Source: Bacteroidales bacterium UBA1309
GTDB taxonomy: Bacteria; Bacteroidota; Bacteroidia; Bacteroidales; Dysgonomonadaceae
Length of the DNA: 64,000 nucleotides
Assembly: GCA_002307185.1 (NCBI GenBank)
Contig: DBTT01000004.1
Coordinates: 62,001 to 126,000 of the forward strand
Direction: 5' to 3'
This document shows positions 27,786-37,242 of the stretch, in pieces (position 1 is the stretch's first letter; each line of letters begins with the position of its first letter). Made by a program: the position numbers and the translations under genes. The notes below the pieces were generated by a model that saw nothing but the letters and a program-made list of their open reading frames with translations, was not told where the DNA came from and did not search any database.

Positions 27786-28160
27786 CACCCTTGCCGGATG
27801 AATTCCCAGCGCCCACAGCGCCTACTCCAATCAACAATCCTCCTGAAATCTTCACTAACCTACGTTTCAAGCCCGTTGCCTTTATCATGGCGTGGCAAAT
27901 CTGCTCAATGGTGAATCCAAGTTCATACGTACAATTATATATATTTCTACCCCTTCCTGATGATATTCCAGGCAGTAGAGCATAAAGCGCACCAGTTCCT
28001 TCTGCCATTCTCGCCCGTCCCGAACAGCACACCCGGACGAACAATCGTCAACTGCCGTTCTTGCCGATCTTTCGCTTGCCAAATGCCGTGTATCTTTTCC
28101 GCCACCAATTTGGAAAAATAAGACACCATTTACATCGCTGCTATTTGGGATTGCCGGCAA
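27786..28160 (-). pseudogene. Remnant of an NAD-dependent epimerase/dehydratase gene
   Basis: Two minus-strand frames give pieces of one extended SDR protein. Around 28129-27960: YFSKLVAEKIHGIWQAKDR (the catalytic Tyr-x3-Lys region has become YFSKLVAEK) and LTIVRPGVLFGTGENG. Around 27990-27800 in another frame: NIYNCTYELGFTIEQICHAMIKATGL. The first ~100 residues with the NAD-binding Gly motif are absent. It is disrupted by at least two frame changes and truncated at both ends. It sits just downstream of the Wzx-type flippase and is probably left from a polysaccharide gene set. Confidence 0.75.
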
Positions 28161-28199
28161 GACCCAAAAACAAATAAAAAGAAAGTCAGATAAAAAATT

Positions 28200-29699
28200 C
28201 TATTCCCTATTCCCAAAAATCCTATCCCTCAATTGTTTCAACGGAATAATCTTATTAAATTCATAAATGGAATAAATGCAAGAAGCCAAAAACAACGAGA
28301 TTCCGAGCAAATAGAACATCCATCCTTGCACATTTCGCACAAGCAAAAAAGCCAAAACTACAAATATTCCACAAATAATGCTTTCAATCCACACCTGCTT
28401 GGACCAATTGAAGCGAATCAAACCTCTGGCAAAACCAAAGATAACCGCAAAATAAACCAGATAAGCGATCAGATAAGCTATTCCTGCCGCATTCAACCCA
28501 AATGAAGGGAACAACCAATAGTTGAAACCATAGTAAACAAGAAAAAATAAGACTTCACTCAGGATGTAATGTTTCCCTTTGTCTTTTGCCAAAAGGATGA
28601 AAGCCATCGGCCAAGATGCCACTTTGAGGAATGTACCCAAAATTTGCCACTGAAGAAGCGATTCGGCAGCCAAAAATTTGGAGGAATAAAGCAAAGTCAG
28701 TGCCATAAAACCAAACAACAACATGCCCAAAATAATAGGAGTCGCCACCAGCAAGGCCACATAAGTTTGTTGATTAATCAAGCGGGCGGATGCCACGCGT
28801 TGCTTGCTCACCTCACACAAACGAGGGTAAAAATCGGTTCCCATCGACTTCAACACCAGCATCAGATACACGTTTGTGATCGCCCACACAGATTGAAACA
28901 ACCCGGCAGCTTCCACCCCTACCCTATTTGTTATAAAAATACGTATCAAAAACATAGTCAAGGCATTCACAATGGTTGCAGCAACCAAATAAGCTCCTAA
29001 CCGAAACATCGATTTCCCTTTTCGTATAACCTCCGAAAAGGCGGGTCTCGCCGGTAAATTTTCCAGACTATTTTGAATGGGGATATAGTATTTCAAAGAC
29101 AAAAGGTAATATATCGCTGTCCCGACAATCAATACAGGCAAAATTCCATTTATTCCCCATAAAAAGAAAAACGGAAGTGTCAACACCAACGACAAGAAGT
29201 TACCCAACACCAAGACCTTGGCCATCTTAGAAATTTGCCTCAGGCCCTGCAAAACGATAAGCTGCCCTTGAAGAAGTGCAGACAATGCCACCACTAACGA
29301 CAAACAGGCTATATAGACAGTGTGTGATGCATCGCCAAAAGTCCAAATACTAATGGGATAACACAAAAATAGACAAATCATTCCAGCTGCCACAGCTGTA
29401 ATTTCTACCAAACGACGCACCAGATTTACAATGTAGGCCAACCGCTGCTTATTGTCGGCAGCATTTGCAGAGGCTATTTCTTTCACACCGGTCATCTCCA
29501 AACCTAAGCCGCTGATGCTCCGAACCATGTCGATAATGGATTGGTAAATACCGATCAAACCTACACCCGAAGCTCCCAAAAGGACAGCAATCACCTTGTT
29601 GCGGATCACACCGATAACAATGTTTATCAGTTGCGACCCACCAAAGATGCTTGTCGATTTGACAATCTGCTTGTAAGATGACAATTTGTTGGTTTCCAA
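28200..29699 (-). CDS. O-antigen/polysaccharide flippase (Wzx-type, MOP superfamily)
   Basis: A protein of about 499 residues with roughly 12-14 membrane segments. The N-terminal YKQIVKSTSIFGGSQLINIVIGVIRNKVIAVLLGASGVGLIGIYQS is typical of Wzx/O-antigen translocases of the Bacteroidota, which flip lipid-linked oligosaccharide across the inner membrane. The only upstream start is TTG (29699); no ATG occurs before residue 58, so a TTG start is accepted with some doubt. The stop of the SDR gene lies 12 bases upstream, implying co-transcription. No glycosyltransferase or polymerase gene is nearby. Confidence 0.85.
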   Translation of the reverse strand: METNKLSSYKQIVKSTSIFGGSQLINIVIGVIRNKVIAVLLGASGVGLIGIYQSIIDMVRSISGLGLEMTGVKEIASANAADNKQRLAYIVNLVRRLVEITAVAAGMICLFLCYPISIWTFGDASHTVYIACLSLVVALSALLQGQLIVLQGLRQISKMAKVLVLGNFLSLVLTLPFFFLWGINGILPVLIVGTAIYYLLSLKYYIPIQNSLENLPARPAFSEVIRKGKSMFRLGAYLVAATIVNALTMFLIRIFITNRVGVEAAGLFQSVWAITNVYLMLVLKSMGTDFYPRLCEVSKQRVASARLINQQTYVALLVATPIILGMLLFGFMALTLLYSSKFLAAESLLQWQILGTFLKVASWPMAFILLAKDKGKHYILSEVLFFLVYYGFNYWLFPSFGLNAAGIAYLIAYLVYFAVIFGFARGLIRFNWSKQVWIESIICGIFVVLAFLLVRNVQGWMFYLLGISLFLASCIYSIYEFNKIIPLKQLRDRIFGNRE

Positions 29700-29711
29700 A
29701 AAGTAATAGAT

Positions 29712-30482
29712 TTAGCTCTTCAAAATATCCGACACTTTTCTTTTCTCGTTCAAGGAATAAGCTTTTATCAGAAAAGGAAAAGCACGTGCCACAGGCAAAA
29801 ACAACCTGAACAACAAAGATGGATAAATATTCCGCTTGTCACGCTCTATTCCGTTAATAATTCCCCTCGCCACCGTTTCCTGGTCTTGACTTAGAAAAGG
29901 CAATGAAACGCTTCCTAAAGCTGCTTTTTCGAAGAATTCGGTTCGGGTAGCTACGGGATAAACATTTGAAACGATCAAATTGTCATTTTTCTCGAATCGA
30001 TATGCTTCGAAAAACAAACGCAAGGCACCCTTTGTGGAGCAATAAAGTGCATAAGCGGGTAAAGGAAAATATGCTACCCCGGAAATAAGTGTCACAAATT
30101 GAATTTGCCTTTCCCCTTCTGCAGCCATCAATTTCTCCAAGGAATAGATAGGCGAAAAGACATTCAGACTGAAAATATCCGAAATATGCCCCCAATCTGG
30201 TTTAATCAACCTTTCGGTATAAGTAAATCCTGCATTCGCTATAAAAATATCGATATGCCCCAATTTTTGCAAAGCAAATGAAAACAACTCATCCACCCCT
30301 TTTTGAGTGCTCACATCCAAAGAAATGGCAAAAATTATTCCTTCCTTCTTCGGAATCAACTCGCTACGGCGTGCAGCGGCAACAATTTTCACACCTTCAT
30401 AAGCCGAAAGAAATTCAACCAAGCTTTTTCCTATTCCCGAAGAGGCTCCAGTGACAACAATGTGTTTCCCTTCTATTTTCAT
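29712..30482 (-). CDS. Short-chain dehydrogenase/reductase
   Basis: A 256-residue classical SDR. The cofactor motif TGASSGIG is at 11-18, then NAG (ANAGFTY), the catalytic Ser in LISGVAYFPLPAYALY and YCSTKG with the catalytic Tyr and Lys. Its closest general resemblance is to DltE/SDR-type ketoacyl or sugar-lipid reductases; the substrate cannot be read from sequence. It lies 12 bases upstream of the flippase and 32 bases downstream of the symporter stop, so all three probably share an mRNA. Confidence 0.88.
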   Translation of the reverse strand: MKIEGKHIVVTGASSGIGKSLVEFLSAYEGVKIVAAARRSELIPKKEGIIFAISLDVSTQKGVDELFSFALQKLGHIDIFIANAGFTYTERLIKPDWGHISDIFSLNVFSPIYSLEKLMAAEGERQIQFVTLISGVAYFPLPAYALYCSTKGALRLFFEAYRFEKNDNLIVSNVYPVATRTEFFEKAALGSVSLPFLSQDQETVARGIINGIERDKRNIYPSLLFRLFLPVARAFPFLIKAYSLNEKRKVSDILKS

Positions 30483-30514
30483 AGTATGAATTAAAAAAGA
30501 TATTCATCAAAAAA

Positions 30515-31957
30515 CTACATTTTCCTCCTCAATACCCAAAGCCCGACAAAAGTGAGCAAACCATTCATCATCAATATTTCATACCCTACTTTGTAGCTAA
30601 AAAAATGCAAAAGCAAAAGTTCGGTGACATAACACAAAATGGGTGCAGCCACAGCAGCATAAGGCACCAACCTATCTTTCACCTCCCATTTGGTAAACAA
30701 TCCGAAGGCAAACATTCCCAACAAAGGGCCATAAGTGTAAGAAGCAACTTTGTAAATAGCATCAATTATACTGTCAGACCCAATGTAATTGATTGCTAAA
30801 ATTACTATTATAAACAGTATATTCACAAGAAAATGTACATTCAGGCGAATTTTTTTAGCCTTTTCAGCTTCTTTTTGTTTAATATCCAACAAATCCACAC
30901 AAACAGAAGTAGTCAGTGAAGCCAATGCGGAATCGGCGCTAGCGAATGCGGCTGCTATAATTCCGATGGTGAAGAAAACCAGTACAGGAAATCCTAAATA
31001 TTCCGTTGCCAAAATAGGTAAAATCTTATCGGATACATCAGGTAAAGCTATATGAAATTGATCAGCAAATCCTAAAAGCAAAATACCCAAACAAAGCAAT
31101 ATGAAATTGATGGGAATAAAAGCAAATCCGTACGAAAGCATATTTTTTCGGGCCTCTTTGAGGCTTTTGCAAGTCAAGTTTTTTTGCATGATATCTTGGT
31201 CTAATCCACTCATGACAACTGTGATAAAGATACCACTCAAAAATTGCTTCAGAAAATGTTGCTTGCTGCCCCAATCGTCAAAAACAAAGATGCGGAAATG
31301 CTCACTGCTTGTCACAAAATCCACTGCTCCTCCAAATCCGTGTCCCATCTTTGAGGACACCTGCCAAATAATCAAAATGATAGCCGAAAGAAAACATAAA
31401 GTTTGGAGCAAATCAGTCCAAATAATTGTTTTCACTCCACTTCGAAATGTGTATCCCCAAATCAACAGGATAATTCCTATCACTGTGACAGGAAAAGGGA
31501 TATTCCATTTTGAAAAAACAAGTGTTTGCAGGATCATCGCTACTAGATATAGCCGGGCAGCAGAACCAATGACCCTTGAAAGTAAGAAAAAAGAAGCTCC
31601 CGTTTTATACGAAAAAAAGCCAAACCTCTGATCTAAATATTCGTAAATGGTGGTCAATCTAAGCTTGTAATAAATAGGCAATAAAACAAAAGCAATGACC
31701 AAATAACCTACAAAAAAACCAAAAACCATCTGCATGTAGGTCATGTCGATATGCCGAATCATTCCTGGTACGGAAATAAAAGTTACGCCTGAAATGGATG
31801 TTCCAATCATGCCGATAGCAACCACAATCCATGGAGATTTCCTGTTTCCTAAGAAAAAAGCATCGTTGTCAGAACTTTTACGGCTAATAAGATGAGAAAT
31901 AATCAGCAAGATACTGAAATAAAAAAGTATTATTACGAAAATAAGAGTACCAGTCAT
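30515..31957 (-). CDS. Sodium/solute symporter (SLC5/SSS family)
   Basis: The ATG at 31957 (MTGTLIFVIILFYFSIL) is chosen over a TTG 15 bases upstream. The 480-residue protein has about 13 membrane segments. Typical SSS elements are FFLGNRKSPWIVVAIGMIGTSISGVTFISVPG in the first helices and SADSALASLTTSVCVDLL in the sodium-site region. Substrates of the family include sialic acid, sugars, proline and pantothenate; this one cannot be assigned. It is the first gene of a likely operon with the SDR and flippase and has a good promoter directly upstream. Confidence 0.9.
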   Translation of the reverse strand: MTGTLIFVIILFYFSILLIISHLISRKSSDNDAFFLGNRKSPWIVVAIGMIGTSISGVTFISVPGMIRHIDMTYMQMVFGFFVGYLVIAFVLLPIYYKLRLTTIYEYLDQRFGFFSYKTGASFFLLSRVIGSAARLYLVAMILQTLVFSKWNIPFPVTVIGIILLIWGYTFRSGVKTIIWTDLLQTLCFLSAIILIIWQVSSKMGHGFGGAVDFVTSSEHFRIFVFDDWGSKQHFLKQFLSGIFITVVMSGLDQDIMQKNLTCKSLKEARKNMLSYGFAFIPINFILLCLGILLLGFADQFHIALPDVSDKILPILATEYLGFPVLVFFTIGIIAAAFASADSALASLTTSVCVDLLDIKQKEAEKAKKIRLNVHFLVNILFIIVILAINYIGSDSIIDAIYKVASYTYGPLLGMFAFGLFTKWEVKDRLVPYAAVAAPILCYVTELLLLHFFSYKVGYEILMMNGLLTFVGLWVLRRKM

Positions 31958-31979
31958 ATCAAATAGTTTCAATTGTGTA

Positions 31980-32010
31980 CAAATCTATAAAATCTTCATT
32001 CAGCTTACAA
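31980..32010 (-). promoter_or_regulatory. Promoter of the symporter operon
   Basis: On the minus strand TTG (32010-32008), 20 bases, then TAGATTTG (31987-31980), an exact consensus match. The start point would be near 31973, 16 bases before the ATG. Confidence 0.65.
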
Positions 32011-32087
32011 ACTAAGGGGATATAGAAAAAAGAAAAACCTGCAAACTTATCCGCTCACAGGTCTCATATTCCAAAATTTTGATGTAT

Positions 32088-33740
32088 TTATTGTCCTAAT
32101 ACGGATAAAATAGGTTTTCCTATACATCCGTCAGGCATCTGTATGTGCAGCAAGGCGGCAATCGTGGGAGCAATGTCTGTCATATACACCTCCTTATTGG
32201 ATTTTCCGTGCTTGATCCCCCACCCCATCCAAATTAAAGGAATATGTGCATCATAAGGATTCCAAGCTCCATGAGTTCCTCCTTTCAGATTGCTGTCACT
32301 GTACCATGCTGGTTTCAATATGATTTGTATTTCACCACACAATTCACGGTTGTAACCATTGATTATTTTTTCTTTCACTGCGGAAGGGATCGCAGCTTCC
32401 GCAACTTTTGCCGTTTCGACTACATAAGCCACATTAGATTGTTTTTTGAAAAAATCGATGCAATCTTCAATTAATTTTTTCTTATCAATATCTTTAGTAA
32501 TGTTCTTATAATTAAAATTCACTTGGTAGTTAGATAAGCTCAACACCAAATTATTAATATTATATTTTTCCTTCAAATATTGATTTAGCTCTGTACGCAC
32601 AGCATTTTCGTTCCAATTTCCTGCCGGAATCTTATTGTCCAACAAAAATTGTGCATTGTGGCTTGCACCATGGTCTGCCGTGAGAAACAATACATAATTT
32701 CCCTTACCAACCTTTGCATCCAAATAAGCAAAAAAGTCCGCCAAGTCCTTATCCAAGCGAAGATAATTATCCTCAATTTTCACAGAGTTAATGGTAAATT
32801 GATGCCCAATATAATCAGGTGAAGAAATACTGATAGCCAAAAAATCTGTATTTTCATGTTTTCCAAGTTGTTCATTTCCAATAGCTTCTTTGACCATATC
32901 CAATGTGAGTGTATTTCCATAAGGAGTAGCGGCAATGAGCCCATATCCGTTTTTCTTTACCAACTCGGAAGTCTTTATTGGAAATTGGGTATTGTCGCTA
33001 TTTTCATACAATTCCTCGTAATTATTTTTGTCATCCACACTTTGCGTATAAGTATTTATTGGATAGAGCGTGTTCCAATCTTTTTTCAAATATTGTTCGG
33101 GAAGTTTCCTTTTGTTGAAATCCACCAACCATTTGGGCAATTCCTTCATATACCAAGTGCTGGTGATAAAGTTTCCGGAAATTCCATCATACCAATAGGC
33201 GGCATCGGCAGCATGGCCAGCAGGAAGGATAGCACCTCTATCTTTAATAGAAATGCCTATTACTTTCGATTTAAAATTTGTGGCCAGTTTCAATTCGTCT
33301 GTGATGGTTGTGGCTTTGAGATTGAAAGGTGACATTTTTCCTTTTTTGTAATCTTTATCTCCATTTCCCACACTGTAAACCGTGCTGTCTTCGGTACAAT
33401 ACAAACTCTTTCCTGTGGACTGAACGATGAAATCGTTTCCAGCAATTCCATGAATGGAAGGAACGGAACCCGTATAAATGGTTGAATGACCGATCGCCGT
33501 GAAAGAAGGAACATAATTAAGCATCGTGTTTTCACACGAAAAACCCTCGTTCAGCAAACGCTTGAAACCATCTTTGCCATACCTGTTAGAAAAACGATAC
33601 AAGTAATCCCATCGCATTTGGTCAACTACAATGCCCACAACCAGTTTAGGGTGATCAACTTGATTTTGAGAAGAAATTGAAATTGACACTAAAAAAGAAA
33701 AAAAGTAAGTTGAAATTTTTATTATTCTCCTGATATTCAT
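32088..33740 (-). CDS. PafA-type alkaline phosphatase, exported
   Basis: The ATG at 33740 follows an in-frame GTG by one codon. The 550-residue protein carries a signal peptide (about 1-24, ending ISISSQ). The metal and nucleophile motifs of the alkaline phosphatase superfamily are readable: VVGIVVDQMRWDYL (Asp40), NYVPSFTAIGHSTIYTGSVPSIHG with the Thr81 nucleophile, FLTADHGASH and GGTHGAWNPYDAHIPLIWMGWGIK. The Thr nucleophile and layout fit PafA, a phosphate-insensitive periplasmic phosphomonoesterase of Bacteroidota. It is probably monocistronic and releases phosphate from organic phosphates. Confidence 0.88.
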   Translation of the reverse strand: MNIRRIIKISTYFFSFLVSISISSQNQVDHPKLVVGIVVDQMRWDYLYRFSNRYGKDGFKRLLNEGFSCENTMLNYVPSFTAIGHSTIYTGSVPSIHGIAGNDFIVQSTGKSLYCTEDSTVYSVGNGDKDYKKGKMSPFNLKATTITDELKLATNFKSKVIGISIKDRGAILPAGHAADAAYWYDGISGNFITSTWYMKELPKWLVDFNKRKLPEQYLKKDWNTLYPINTYTQSVDDKNNYEELYENSDNTQFPIKTSELVKKNGYGLIAATPYGNTLTLDMVKEAIGNEQLGKHENTDFLAISISSPDYIGHQFTINSVKIEDNYLRLDKDLADFFAYLDAKVGKGNYVLFLTADHGASHNAQFLLDNKIPAGNWNENAVRTELNQYLKEKYNINNLVLSLSNYQVNFNYKNITKDIDKKKLIEDCIDFFKKQSNVAYVVETAKVAEAAIPSAVKEKIINGYNRELCGEIQIILKPAWYSDSNLKGGTHGAWNPYDAHIPLIWMGWGIKHGKSNKEVYMTDIAPTIAALLHIQMPDGCIGKPILSVLGQ

Positions 33741-33861
33741 CACTTTTTAAATATAAATATGGATAACCTTAGTGAATATTTTGTACCGTGTAAAAGTAGG
33801 CAAATAATACGAACCCAGATTTATCATTTAATGCTTTTCATAACTATTTAGCCGAAATTTA

Positions 33862-33905
33862 ATATAACAAAAGGCCTCTCCAAAATAAATCTTTTGAAGA
33901 GGCCT
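33862..33905 (-). terminator. Terminator after the guanine deaminase gene
   Basis: A 14-base stem with one mismatch (33872-33885 / 33892-33905) is followed on the minus strand by TTTTGTTATATT. Confidence 0.75.
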
Positions 33906-33925
33906 AAATGAAATATTGTTACTTG

Positions 33926-34399
33926 TTAATAAAGAACTTTATCGTCTTTGTCACGCCACATGCGGAATGCATCAAGCGACAATTCACGAAGAATTTGTTC
34001 AGATTTCACTTTTCTTAATTGAGGATCCAACTCAAATTCCTTGTAAATAAAAGAATCATCAAATCCGATAGCAGAAGCATCCAAATTAGAAGCAGCAAAA
34101 CAAATTTTATCTATATGCGCCCAATATATGGCTGATAGACACATCGGACATGGCTCACAAGATGTATAAATCACACAACCACTAAGATCAAAAGTCTTCA
34201 ACTTTTTACAGGCTTTTCTTATCGCAAGAATTTCTGCGTGAGCTGTGGGATCTTTCATTATTGTGACACTGTTATGTGCTTGAGCAACAATTTTCCCATC
34301 TTTCACAATAATGGCTCCAAATGGTCCTCCACCTTTCAGTACACTTTTTTCTGACAAGCGTATTGCTTTTAACATGTATTTTGATACGTTCTGTCTCAT
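33926..34399 (-). CDS. guaD: Guanine deaminase (cytidine-deaminase fold)
   Basis: A 157-residue zinc hydrolase very like the small GuaD of Bacillus subtilis. Zinc ligands are His54 in PTAHAE and Cys84/Cys87 in CEPCPMC; Glu56 is the proton shuttle. GGGPFGAIIVKDGKI, IYWAHIDKICFAASN and GFDDSFIYKE are shared with GuaD rather than with TadA, and the C-terminal tail (DAFRMWRDKDDKVLY) that closes over the neighbouring active site is present. It converts guanine to xanthine. TadA was considered but the GFDDSFIYKE segment argues for GuaD. It is a single-gene unit. Confidence 0.88.
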   Translation of the reverse strand: MRQNVSKYMLKAIRLSEKSVLKGGGPFGAIIVKDGKIVAQAHNSVTIMKDPTAHAEILAIRKACKKLKTFDLSGCVIYTSCEPCPMCLSAIYWAHIDKICFAASNLDASAIGFDDSFIYKEFELDPQLRKVKSEQILRELSLDAFRMWRDKDDKVLY

Positions 34400-34504
34400 T
34401 TAATATTGGTTTTCTAAATAATAAATATCACTTTAATGAAAAAAGTTTGGTTATTATTGATTTATAACAATCTTACTACTAATTTGTTTTAGTATCAAAT
34501 ATAT

Positions 34505-35098
34505 TTATAACTTATTAAGTTGATCTATGTAATTTAAAATATCTTCTTTTCCTTCACCTTTTTCAGAAGAAGTGAAGAAAATAGAAGGTAATTCTTCCCA
34601 TTCTTCACTCAATTTCTCGATGTAATTGTTGGTATTTATTTTCAAAGCAGACCTGCTTAATTTGTCACTCTTGGTGAATACTATACAAAATGGAATAGCT
34701 TTTTCACCCAACCAAGCCATAAACTCCATATCAATCAGCTGTGGTTCATGCCGGGAATCAATCAGCAAAAAAAGGTTGGTCATTTGGGTACGATTTAGAA
34801 TATAAGTTTCTATAATCTTTGCTATCAAATTTCTTCCTTCTTTGCCACGTTGTGCATAACCATATCCTGGTAAATCCACAATATACCACTCATCATTGAT
34901 GAGAAAATGATTAATAAGTTGTGTTTTTCCTGGCGTTGATGAAGTCAATGCTAATTTTTTACGATTAGTGAGCATATTAATCAACGAAGATTTTCCTACA
35001 TTCGAACGTCCTATAAAGGCGTATTCAGGCTTACCATCTTGGGGGCATTTTCGGTAATCCGTATTGCTTATGACAAATTGCGCATCTTTAATTAACAT
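34505..35098 (-). CDS. engB: Ribosome biogenesis GTP-binding protein EngB (YsxC/YihA)
   Basis: A 197-residue TRAFAC GTPase needed for 50S assembly. G1 is GRSNVGKSS (30-38), G2 Thr lies in STPGKT, G3 is DLPGYG, G4 TKSD and G5 is SSEK. The sequence is full length, starting [19 protein letters not shown], with the typical C-terminal helix. It has a consensus promoter 22 bases upstream of the start and no co-directional neighbour close by. Confidence 0.97.
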   Translation of the reverse strand: MLIKDAQFVISNTDYRKCPQDGKPEYAFIGRSNVGKSSLINMLTNRKKLALTSSTPGKTQLINHFLINDEWYIVDLPGYGYAQRGKEGRNLIAKIIETYILNRTQMTNLFLLIDSRHEPQLIDMEFMAWLGEKAIPFCIVFTKSDKLSRSALKINTNNYIEKLSEEWEELPSIFFTSSEKGEGKEDILNYIDQLNKL

Positions 35099-35119
35099 AG
35101 TGATAAACTAAAATGAATA

Positions 35120-35149
35120 CAAAGATACTTATTTATGTCACAATCTCAA
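35120..35149 (-). promoter_or_regulatory. Promoter of engB
   Basis: On the minus strand TTG (35149-35147), 19 bases, TATCTTTG (35127-35120); exact consensus. Confidence 0.65.
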
Positions 35150-35238
35150 TCTATATTGTTATTTGCCATGAAATCCTTTACTTCAGTGTCCAACCCTATT
35201 GGACATCGTTTATTTGTATCTGGTTTGAACTATTAAAT

Positions 35239-35754
35239 TTATTTGTAAGATGAAAGTGAATTGAAGCAAATTTCTCCATCGGGAGACAGAACAAAATAAG
35301 TCAGATCGGCTTTTTTAGTTTGCAATCTGCCTGAATAAATTGTAGCCAAAACTTCATCCTGCTCTCTTTCATTATATGCATCTGAATTTGAAACTTTTAC
35401 TTTTTTCAATGAATCTAAAGTATTTTCACCTTTAGTAATCACCTTTGCATAAGCATCCCGCAAAGTGGGTGTGCTAAGAATGGTTTTTGCACCATCCGAA
35501 AGCTCTTTTTTATACTTATCTATATTTTGTTGGACTGAGTCAATCTTGAACTGAATATTTTTTTCTGCCTTACTTTTTAATATAGCCAAACTATCAGCCA
35601 CAGTGATTTCCTTTACCTCTTTTAAATCATAGATTTTTGCATCCATCCCATTTTTGGCTTGCAGATAATCTATGATCGCGTTTTCTGGATCACTGGAGCA
35701 AGAAGTAAAAAACAATGCAAAAACAACAGATACGCAAACAACTATTCGTTTCAT
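35239..35754 (-). CDS. Lipoprotein of unknown function
   Basis: The ATG at 35754 (MKRIVVCVSVVFALFFTSCSSD) gives a clear lipoprotein signal with lipobox FTSC, Cys19; the TTG further upstream is rejected. The 171-residue protein is largely helical (residues about 30-120, Lys/Glu/Asp-rich, with coiled-coil character in IQFKIDSVQQNIDKYKKEL) and ends in a short beta segment (ADLTYFVLSPDGEICFNSL). I do not recognise the family. It lies between nadA and engB on the minus strand, 62 bases downstream of nadA. Confidence 0.75.
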   Translation of the reverse strand: MKRIVVCVSVVFALFFTSCSSDPENAIIDYLQAKNGMDAKIYDLKEVKEITVADSLAILKSKAEKNIQFKIDSVQQNIDKYKKELSDGAKTILSTPTLRDAYAKVITKGENTLDSLKKVKVSNSDAYNEREQDEVLATIYSGRLQTKKADLTYFVLSPDGEICFNSLSSYK

Positions 35755-35816
35755 ATAGAAATAATTCAATAAAATGCTAATTTTAATAATTAAAGCAAAC
35801 TCACAACTACTATATC

Positions 35817-36764
35817 CTACAATCCTAATCTTGCAGATATTTCCAACATTTTCTGGATAGGTTTCACTGCCTTTACCCTAATTTTCTCATCCACAAATAC
35901 CTCTGGAGTTTCATCTCTCAAACAAAGATAAAGTTTTTCCATCGTATTCAAACGCATAAAGTTGCATTCGTTGCAAGCGCATGTTGGATCTTCGGGAGGA
36001 GCGGGAATAAATTCCTTGCCCGGATTACGTTTCTGCATTTCATGAAGAATACCCGATTCGGTGGCAACAATAAATTGCTTATGATCGGTATTGGTTGCAT
36101 ATTTCAACAAAGAAGCGGTGGAACCAACGTGGTCGGCTATCTGCAAAATATACGATTTGCATTCGGGATGTGCTAATAAAAGCGCATCGGGATATTCGTT
36201 TTTAAGCTTCAATATTTTCTCCAACGAAAATTGCTCGTGCACATGGCAAGCACCATTCCAAAGTACCATCTGACGACCAGTGATGCCGTTGATATAATTT
36301 CCCAAATTCTTGTCGGGACCAAAAATCAATTTTTGATCTTCTGGAAAACTTTCCACAATCTGTTTGGCATTGGAAGAAGTCACCACCACATCGGTCAATG
36401 CCTTCACATCTGCCGAAGTGTTCACATAGGAAATCACTTTGTGACCTGGATGTGCGGCAATGAATTTTTCAAAATCATTCGCCTTGCAACTGTCCGCCAA
36501 CGAACATCCTGCATTCAAGTCGGGAATAAACACCCGTTTTTCAGGACAAAGAATTTTTGCCGTCTCGCCCATGAAATGCACTCCACACAACACAATCACG
36601 TCTGCATCCGTCTTTGCTGCCCATTGTGCCAAAGCCAAACTATCGCCTACAAAATCGGCTATGTCTTGAATGTCGCCGGTTTGATAATAATGAGCCAAAA
36701 TGATTGCTTTTTTTTCTTTCCGTAATCTTTCTATTTCCTGCTTGTAGTTGACCTGAATTTGCAT
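35817..36764 (-). CDS. nadA: Quinolinate synthase A
   Basis: A 315-residue [4Fe-4S] enzyme that condenses iminoaspartate with dihydroxyacetone phosphate in NAD synthesis. The three cluster ligands are expected in VLCGVHFMGETAKIL, WNGACHVHEQF and the C-terminal CACNECNFM segment. HYYQTGDIQDIADFVGDSLALAQWA and HPECKSYILQIADHVGSTASLLKYA are strongly conserved in NadA. The start is the only ATG at the family position. nadB and nadC are not adjacent. An unusually long leader (about 345 nt) is suggested by the nearest good promoter. Confidence 0.97.
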   Translation of the reverse strand: MQIQVNYKQEIERLRKEKKAIILAHYYQTGDIQDIADFVGDSLALAQWAAKTDADVIVLCGVHFMGETAKILCPEKRVFIPDLNAGCSLADSCKANDFEKFIAAHPGHKVISYVNTSADVKALTDVVVTSSNAKQIVESFPEDQKLIFGPDKNLGNYINGITGRQMVLWNGACHVHEQFSLEKILKLKNEYPDALLLAHPECKSYILQIADHVGSTASLLKYATNTDHKQFIVATESGILHEMQKRNPGKEFIPAPPEDPTCACNECNFMRLNTMEKLYLCLRDETPEVFVDEKIRVKAVKPIQKMLEISARLGL

Positions 36765-37117
36765 TATTCACAAATAATAAATTATAATTTTTTTTTAAAT
36801 CTAAACTTATGGTTATTATTATAGGCTGTTGAAAGCGTTGATATCTTTTTACCTAAAAATTTGCATAAATAGTTATGAAGATATACTTAACCATTTTCTC
36901 TATGTTACTAACAACTGAATATCTTATTTCGTTCTGAAATTTTGAAAGTTACAGACTTTATTCATCTGTTGTTAATAACCTGCAAAGTTAAAAACTTTCC
37001 TTCAAGTAGAATAACTAAATGCGGTTGAAAAATGATTAATATAATTGTTATAAACTAACGCCAACTTATTTGTGCTTGTCATATCTATTGCGTATATGTG
37101 AAGTTTATTTGGTTATG

Positions 37118-37147
37118 CAAATATACTTTTTGTACGGATTTGAACAA
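37118..37147 (-). promoter_or_regulatory. Promoter upstream of nadA
   Basis: On the minus strand TTG (37147-37145), 19 bases, TATATTTG (37125-37118); exact consensus. It lies just after the terminator of the preceding gene, so it should start the nadA transcript, leaving a leader of about 345 nt. Confidence 0.55.
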
Positions 37148-37181
37148 CCTGTTAACAAGTTTGTAACATATATTTTTCAAT

Positions 37182-37222
37182 AAAAAAACAGCATCTTAAC
37201 TTTATAGTTAAAATACTGTTTT
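37182..37222 (-). terminator. Terminator after the extradiol dioxygenase gene
   Basis: An imperfect stem (cagcatcttaact / agttaaaatactg) is followed on the minus strand by seven T. Confidence 0.65.
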
Positions 37223-37242
37223 CTAAAGGAATATATTTTTTA

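Larger units (their letters stand above)
36765..37242. other. Long upstream region of nadA
   Basis: A 478-base AT-rich gap without a credible ORF. It contains, from right to left on the minus strand, the terminator of the dioxygenase gene (37182-37222), a consensus promoter (37118-37147), a second -7 box TAACTTTG (36983-36990) and then about 220 bases before nadA. No known riboswitch was recognised. Confidence 0.55.

Noticed and set aside
33926..34399. tRNA adenosine deaminase TadA
   Set aside because: The zinc motif is shared, but GFDDSFIYKE and the closing C-terminal tail match guanine deaminase.
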